Assembly: GCA_934359535.1 (NCBI GenBank)
Contig: CAKRLN010000011.1
Coordinates: forward strand, 1 to 17,925
Length of the DNA stretch: 17,925 nt
Direction: 5' to 3'
Origin: an uncultured Lachnospiraceae bacterium
Lineage (GTDB): Bacteria; Bacillota; Clostridia; Lachnospirales; Lachnospiraceae
In this document: positions 15,554 through 17,925 of the stretch, in pieces
Position numbering within the stretch: the stretch's first letter is position 1
How the letters are laid out: each line of letters begins with the position of its first letter
The notes under the pieces: generated by a model
The model's database searches: none
What the model saw: the letters and a program-made list of their open reading frames with translations, nothing else
What the model was told of the DNA's origin: nothing
Translations under genes and position numbers: made by a program

Positions 15554-16179
15554 TGAAGCAAAGGATATGGAAAACAGGGGCAGCAGCACTTCTTTTTCTG
15601 GTTGGAATCCGGATTGTCTGGATCAATAGCAATGTGAAGGCTCCAGTGGTAAAGACATACAGCGAACAGGAAGAGGTTTCGATCAGGAACAATATTTTTA
15701 CCGATGACAGTGAGAATATGGATGGATATATGGTGAAAGTCATCGATACGGAGATTCTGTCTTACGATGCATATCTTGAAAAGTATCATTATACGGAAGA
15801 TCCCGGTCAACCGTTGGTGGAGCCGGATGATACGATGCTTCCGGAAATGATCTATGAGATCAGCATTGATGTCCGGAATCGGAATGAAACAGACGATGCG
15901 GACAGTGGGATTGATTTTTTCAATTATAAGCTGATCGATACCGATTTCTCATTATCGGTCGATCGTCCGTTGTATGCGATCGCAAATCCGGATATGGAGG
16001 ATGGTTCTCTTTGCGTTCACCTGAATCCGGGAACGAATCAGATATTTCATTTGCCATTTTCGTTTTCACCGTCATCGGAAGACATCTCCATTACGGAACA
16101 GGATATCAAAAATGCAGATATGTATCTGGTCGTATCTCGTTATCCGGAACAGCAGAGAATTTATGTAACAGCTTTTTAG
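15553..16179 (+). CDS. Membrane-anchored extracellular protein of the ABC operon (DUF5028-like)
   Basis: 208 residues from ATG 15553, whose first base is the last base of the ATPase stop (TGATG). A GTG three bases upstream is possible but the ATG fits the coupling. Residues about 8-24 (TGAAALLFLVGIRIVWI) are an uncleaved signal anchor; no lipobox cysteine follows. The rest is a soluble, acidic, beta-rich domain with ENMDGYMVKVIDTEILSYDAYLEKY (55-79), YEISIDVRNRNE (101-112) and a LNPGTNQIFHLPF turn (157-169), which looks like an Ig-like fold. From memory it resembles the DUF5028 family of Lachnospiraceae; I cannot confirm that. It may be an accessory or ligand-binding part of the transporter. 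The terminator follows 8 bases after the stop. Confidence 0.7.
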   Translation: MKQRIWKTGAAALLFLVGIRIVWINSNVKAPVVKTYSEQEEVSIRNNIFTDDSENMDGYMVKVIDTEILSYDAYLEKYHYTEDPGQPLVEPDDTMLPEMIYEISIDVRNRNETDDADSGIDFFNYKLIDTDFSLSVDRPLYAIANPDMEDGSLCVHLNPGTNQIFHLPFSFSPSSEDISITEQDIKNADMYLVVSRYPEQQRIYVTAF

Positions 16180-16187
16180 ACAACAGA

Positions 16188-16224
16188 GAAATACTTATCG
16201 ATTGCGGTAAGTATTTCTTTTTTT
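16188..16224 (+). terminator. Intrinsic terminator after the ABC operon (copy 1)
   Basis: Hairpin GAAATACTTA (16188-16197) / TAAGTATTTC (16208-16217), extended inwards by TCG/CGG pairing with loop ATTG, followed by T7 (16218-16224). A nearly identical hairpin occurs at 16826-16862. Confidence 0.92.
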
Positions 16225-16398
16225 AAACTTTTGTGGAAGATATGACAATATAAAAGTGTAAGTGAAATGGTATGCCAAAAAATGATTTCTTATTTTTAAT
16301 ACACGCTTTTGGTCAAAAAATTATATTGAATATAACCAAAAATGCAAAGAAAATGTTGTTTCAAACAGTTACTATTGTATTAAAAAATAAAATGGAGT
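16225..16398 (+). promoter_or_regulatory. AT-rich regulatory region before the small membrane-protein genes
   Basis: This 174-base stretch contains TAATACA (16297-16303) and TGTATTA (16376-16382), an inverted pair of the heptamer found upstream of agrD and agrA. It also has an inverted repeat TTTTGGT (16307-16313) / ACCAAAA (16335-16341) around the palindrome TATATT-G-AATATA (16322-16334). A candidate promoter is TTGTTT (16356-16361) with TATTAA (16378-16383) at a 16-base spacer; its -10 overlaps the heptamer. These are motif matches without further support. Confidence 0.35.
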
Positions 16399-16536
16399 AT
16401 GGTCAAAGTAGTCATTGAGGCTGAAAAAATAGAAAAGAGGGAAATAAGGACGAATAAAACATGGTTAGGATATTCAAAATATGTGGTAGTGTTATTACTT
16501 GCAATAACCACTTTATTGGATATTCTGCTAAAATAA
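16399..16536 (+). CDS. Predicted 45-residue single-pass membrane peptide
   Basis: ATG 16399 to TAA 16534-16536. The first 20 residues are charged and open MVKVVIEAEKIEKREIR. Residues about 22-44 (WLGYSKYVVVLLLAITTLLD, then ILL) form a single strongly hydrophobic helix near the C-terminus. GGAG (16394-16397) is only one base before the ATG, too close for a standard ribosome site, which weakens the call; an alternative start is not visible. The hydrophobic character over 20 residues in one frame of AT-rich DNA is the main evidence. It lies 41 bases before another small membrane-protein gene and downstream of a region with the heptamer motif. It may be a membrane peptide, a toxin-like peptide, or not translated. 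Confidence 0.4.
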   Translation: MVKVVIEAEKIEKREIRTNKTWLGYSKYVVVLLLAITTLLDILLK

Positions 16537-16577
16537 AAAAGTATATATAAATATAGTTTAAGACAGGAGGGGATTTT

Positions 16578-16817
16578 ATGGCAGGTATCGTAATTTTTTG
16601 TGTGGTAGTAATTGGTGTAGCAATCCTGATTCCGTTATTTGTGCGTCTGATCCAGGACAGGGATTATAAGCGTCAGTTGAATGGAAAACGTCCGATGAGA
16701 CAGGCAAAAGATGACATGGGGGAACAAAGAGAAAAGAGGGAAGAGGATTCGGTCATTCAGGCAATGAACATGAAGGCAAAGACAGATGCCTACTTCAATT
16801 CAAGAACAGGGTTATAG
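16578..16817 (+). CDS. Small single-pass membrane protein, 79 residues
   Basis: AGGAGGGG at 16565-16572 lies 5 bases before ATG 16578, an excellent ribosome site that makes translation likely. Residues 4-24 (IVIFCVVVIGVAILIPLFVRL) are one membrane helix. Residues 25-79 are hydrophilic and highly charged (QDRDYKRQ, EQREKREEDS, MKAKTDAYFNSRTGL) and are probably cytoplasmic or a short coiled coil. I do not recognise a family. It is followed 8 bases later by the second copy of the duplicated terminator, so it is the last gene of its unit. Its place next to the agr-ABC cluster, with shared upstream heptamers, suggests but does not show that it is an agr-controlled output. Confidence 0.75.
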   Translation: MAGIVIFCVVVIGVAILIPLFVRLIQDRDYKRQLNGKRPMRQAKDDMGEQREKREEDSVIQAMNMKAKTDAYFNSRTGL

Positions 16818-16825
16818 GATGGAAG

Positions 16826-16862
16826 GAAATACTTATCGATCGTGGTAAGTATTTCTTTTTTT
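16826..16862 (+). terminator. Intrinsic terminator after the 79-residue gene (copy 2)
   Basis: GAAATACTTA (16826-16835) / TAAGTATTTC (16846-16855) with an inner TCGATCGTGG and T7 (16856-16862). It matches copy 1 at 16188-16224 in both arms and the T tract and differs only in the loop-proximal bases. Confidence 0.92.
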
Positions 16863-16878
16863 GTGAAAAATATAATCT

Positions 16879-16911
16879 GTTTTGCCGGGAGACTGCCAGC
16901 CGGGACAAAAC
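16879..16911. repeat. Hairpin-forming inverted repeat before the AAA-ATPase-like gene
   Basis: GTTTTGCCGG (16879-16888) and CCGG-GA-CAAAAC (16900-16911) pair over 10 bp with a two-base bulge and an 11-base loop. There is no T tract on either strand, so it is not an evident terminator. It ends 9 bases before the -35 of the next gene and could be an operator or a remnant repeat. Confidence 0.4.
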
Positions 16912-16920
16912 TTCAAATTG

Positions 16921-16949
16921 TTGATTCATCTCCTGAAATATACTATAAT
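16921..16949 (+). promoter_or_regulatory. Sigma-A-type promoter of the AAA-ATPase-like gene
   Basis: TTGATT (16921-16926), a 17-base spacer and a perfect TATAAT (16944-16949), 32 bases before the ATG. This is the best promoter match in the window and suggests constitutive expression independent of the upstream genes. Confidence 0.75.
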
Positions 16950-16980
16950 TTAATATATGAAAATTCCGAGGAGGAAGACT

Positions 16981-17925
16981 ATGGAGCCGGTTATCAGTAT
17001 TGGAAAACAGGATTTTATTTCATTAAGAGAAAATCAGTATTTTTATATTGATAAAACAGATTTTATCAGACAGTGGTGGGAGAGTGGCGATGATATTACC
17101 CTGATTACACGCCCAAGGAGATTTGGAAAGACACTGAATATGAGCATGCTTTCCAGCTTTTTCTCCAGACAGTATGCAGGCAGGGGCGACCTTTTTGAAG
17201 GCTTATCGATCTGGAAAGACGAAAAATTCCGAAAACTTCAGGGAACCTATCCGGTTATTTTCATCAGCTTTGCCGATGTAAAGCAGACGAATTATAACGA
17301 TGCCATCCAGAAGGTGAAAAATATTATTGTGGATGCGTATCTGCAATATCCGAAGCTGGCACAAAGTGAAAAGCTGACTGAGCTGGAGAGAAAGCAGATT
17401 GCCCGGATCCGGGGGGATATGAGTGATGTAGACGCGCAGGATGCACTGAAAAATCTGTCCGGTTATCTTTACCGCTGTTACGGGGAAAAGGTGATCCTTC
17501 TGTTAGACGAATATGATACCCCGATGCAGGAAGCGTATATCCATGGATATTGGGATGCATTTACCGGATTTATGAGAAGTCTTTTCAATGCGGCATTTAA
17601 GACAAATCCCTATCTGGAAAGAGCGGTTATGACAGGAATCACCCGCATTTCCAAGGAATCTGTCTTTTCGGATCTGAATAATCTTATGGTGATCACGACG
17701 ACCTCGGAACCATATGCAGACTGTTTTGGATTTACAGAGCAGGAGGTTTTTGCGGCATTGGATGAGTTTGGAATGGCGGGAAAGAAAGACGATGTAAAAC
17801 AGTGGTATGATGGATTTTCTTTCGGAAGCAAAAGGGACATTTATAATCCATGGTCCATTACGAATTATTTAAAGGAAAAGAAATTAAAGCCTTACTGGGC
17901 AGCTACCAGTTCAAATGGACTGATC
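16981..17925 (+). CDS. AAA-ATPase-like / PD-(D/E)XK nuclease superfamily protein, N-terminal part
   Basis: 315 residues are visible and the frame is open at the right edge. GAGGAGG lies about 6 bases before ATG 16981. The N-terminus (MEPVISIGKQDFISLRENQY, then FYIDKTDFIRQW) and the atypical P-loop TRPRRFGKTLNMSML (43-57) are the signature of the AAA-ATPase-like family (PF09820). Walker B is VILLLDEYDTPM (171-182). A sensor-like region TGITRISKESVFSDLNNL (218-235) and QWYDGFSFG (274-282) follow, all usual in the family. Complete members are about 500-580 residues and usually end in a PD-(D/E)XK nuclease domain, which would lie beyond the window. Their role is poorly known; they are often multicopy in gut anaerobes and patchily distributed. 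Confidence 0.92.
   Translation, partial: MEPVISIGKQDFISLRENQYFYIDKTDFIRQWWESGDDITLITRPRRFGKTLNMSMLSSFFSRQYAGRGDLFEGLSIWKDEKFRKLQGTYPVIFISFADVKQTNYNDAIQKVKNIIVDAYLQYPKLAQSEKLTELERKQIARIRGDMSDVDAQDALKNLSGYLYRCYGEKVILLLDEYDTPMQEAYIHGYWDAFTGFMRSLFNAAFKTNPYLERAVMTGITRISKESVFSDLNNLMVITTTSEPYADCFGFTEQEVFAALDEFGMAGKKDDVKQWYDGFSFGSKRDIYNPWSITNYLKEKKLKPYWAATSSNGLI

Noticed and set aside
16365..16373. ACAGTTACT, similar to the staphylococcal AgrA half-site
   Set aside because: No second copy at the required 12-13 base spacing, and AgrA specificity need not be shared with this distant regulator.
16461..16550. 29-codon frame starting MVRIFKICGS, overlapping the 45-residue peptide in another frame
   Set aside because: No coherent protein features; the overlapping frame has a clear membrane helix and starts earlier.
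16188..16862. Terminator-like repeats considered as a CRISPR or mobile-element end
   Set aside because: Only two copies, each a self-contained hairpin with a T tract next to a gene stop; no transposase, target-site duplication or spacer pattern.

Overview
The window looks like chromosome from a flagellated, moderately low-GC Firmicute, most likely a Lachnospiraceae member (Roseburia, Agathobacter or Butyrivibrio-like). The reasons are the tandem flagellar rod genes, strong GGAGG ribosome sites, housekeeping proteins of clostridial type and an agr-type peptide signalling locus. The genus is an inference.

Region 1 (1-1562, + strand) is the end of a flagellar operon: the C-terminus of a FlgF/FlgG-type rod protein, complete flgG, and a FlgJ-like rod-binding protein, closed by a hairpin terminator. 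Region 2 (1602-4420, +) holds the RecD2 helicase, overlapping by one base a GNAT acetyltransferase that has a C-terminal membrane anchor. Region 3 (4421-8965, +) is a 224-base leader with hairpins, then carA and carB (carbamoyl phosphate synthase) overlapping by one base, ended by a bidirectional terminator. Region 4 (8986-10353, -) is a diverged HD-GYP-like protein that has lost the HD dyad.

Region 5 (10457-16536) is the most interesting part. It reads as an agr-type quorum-sensing locus split into divergent arms. On the - strand are a six-to-seven-helix GHKL histidine kinase (agrC-like), a LytTR response regulator (agrA-like) and a small Xre repressor-like protein. On the + strand are a 50-residue autoinducer precursor (agrD, 13205-13357), which is easily missed because of its size, and agrB, overlapping it by ATGA. 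The predicted signal is a five-residue ring, Cys-Ser-Trp-Ile-Tyr. After an intrinsic terminator comes a coupled three-gene set: ABC-2 permease, unusual ABC ATPase, and an anchored extracellular protein. The AT-rich divergent region carries four copies of the heptamer TGTATTA/TAATACA within 66 bp. Further copies lie at the agrA promoter and upstream of the small membrane-protein genes after the ABC set, so these could form one regulon (inference).

Region 6 (16180-17925, +) holds two predicted small single-pass membrane proteins (45 and 79 aa) between two near-identical intrinsic terminators. It ends with the start of an AAA-ATPase-like/PD-(D/E)XK family protein (PF09820 type) that has its own good promoter and runs off the right edge. 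No tRNA, rRNA, CRISPR array, insertion sequence or prophage was seen.
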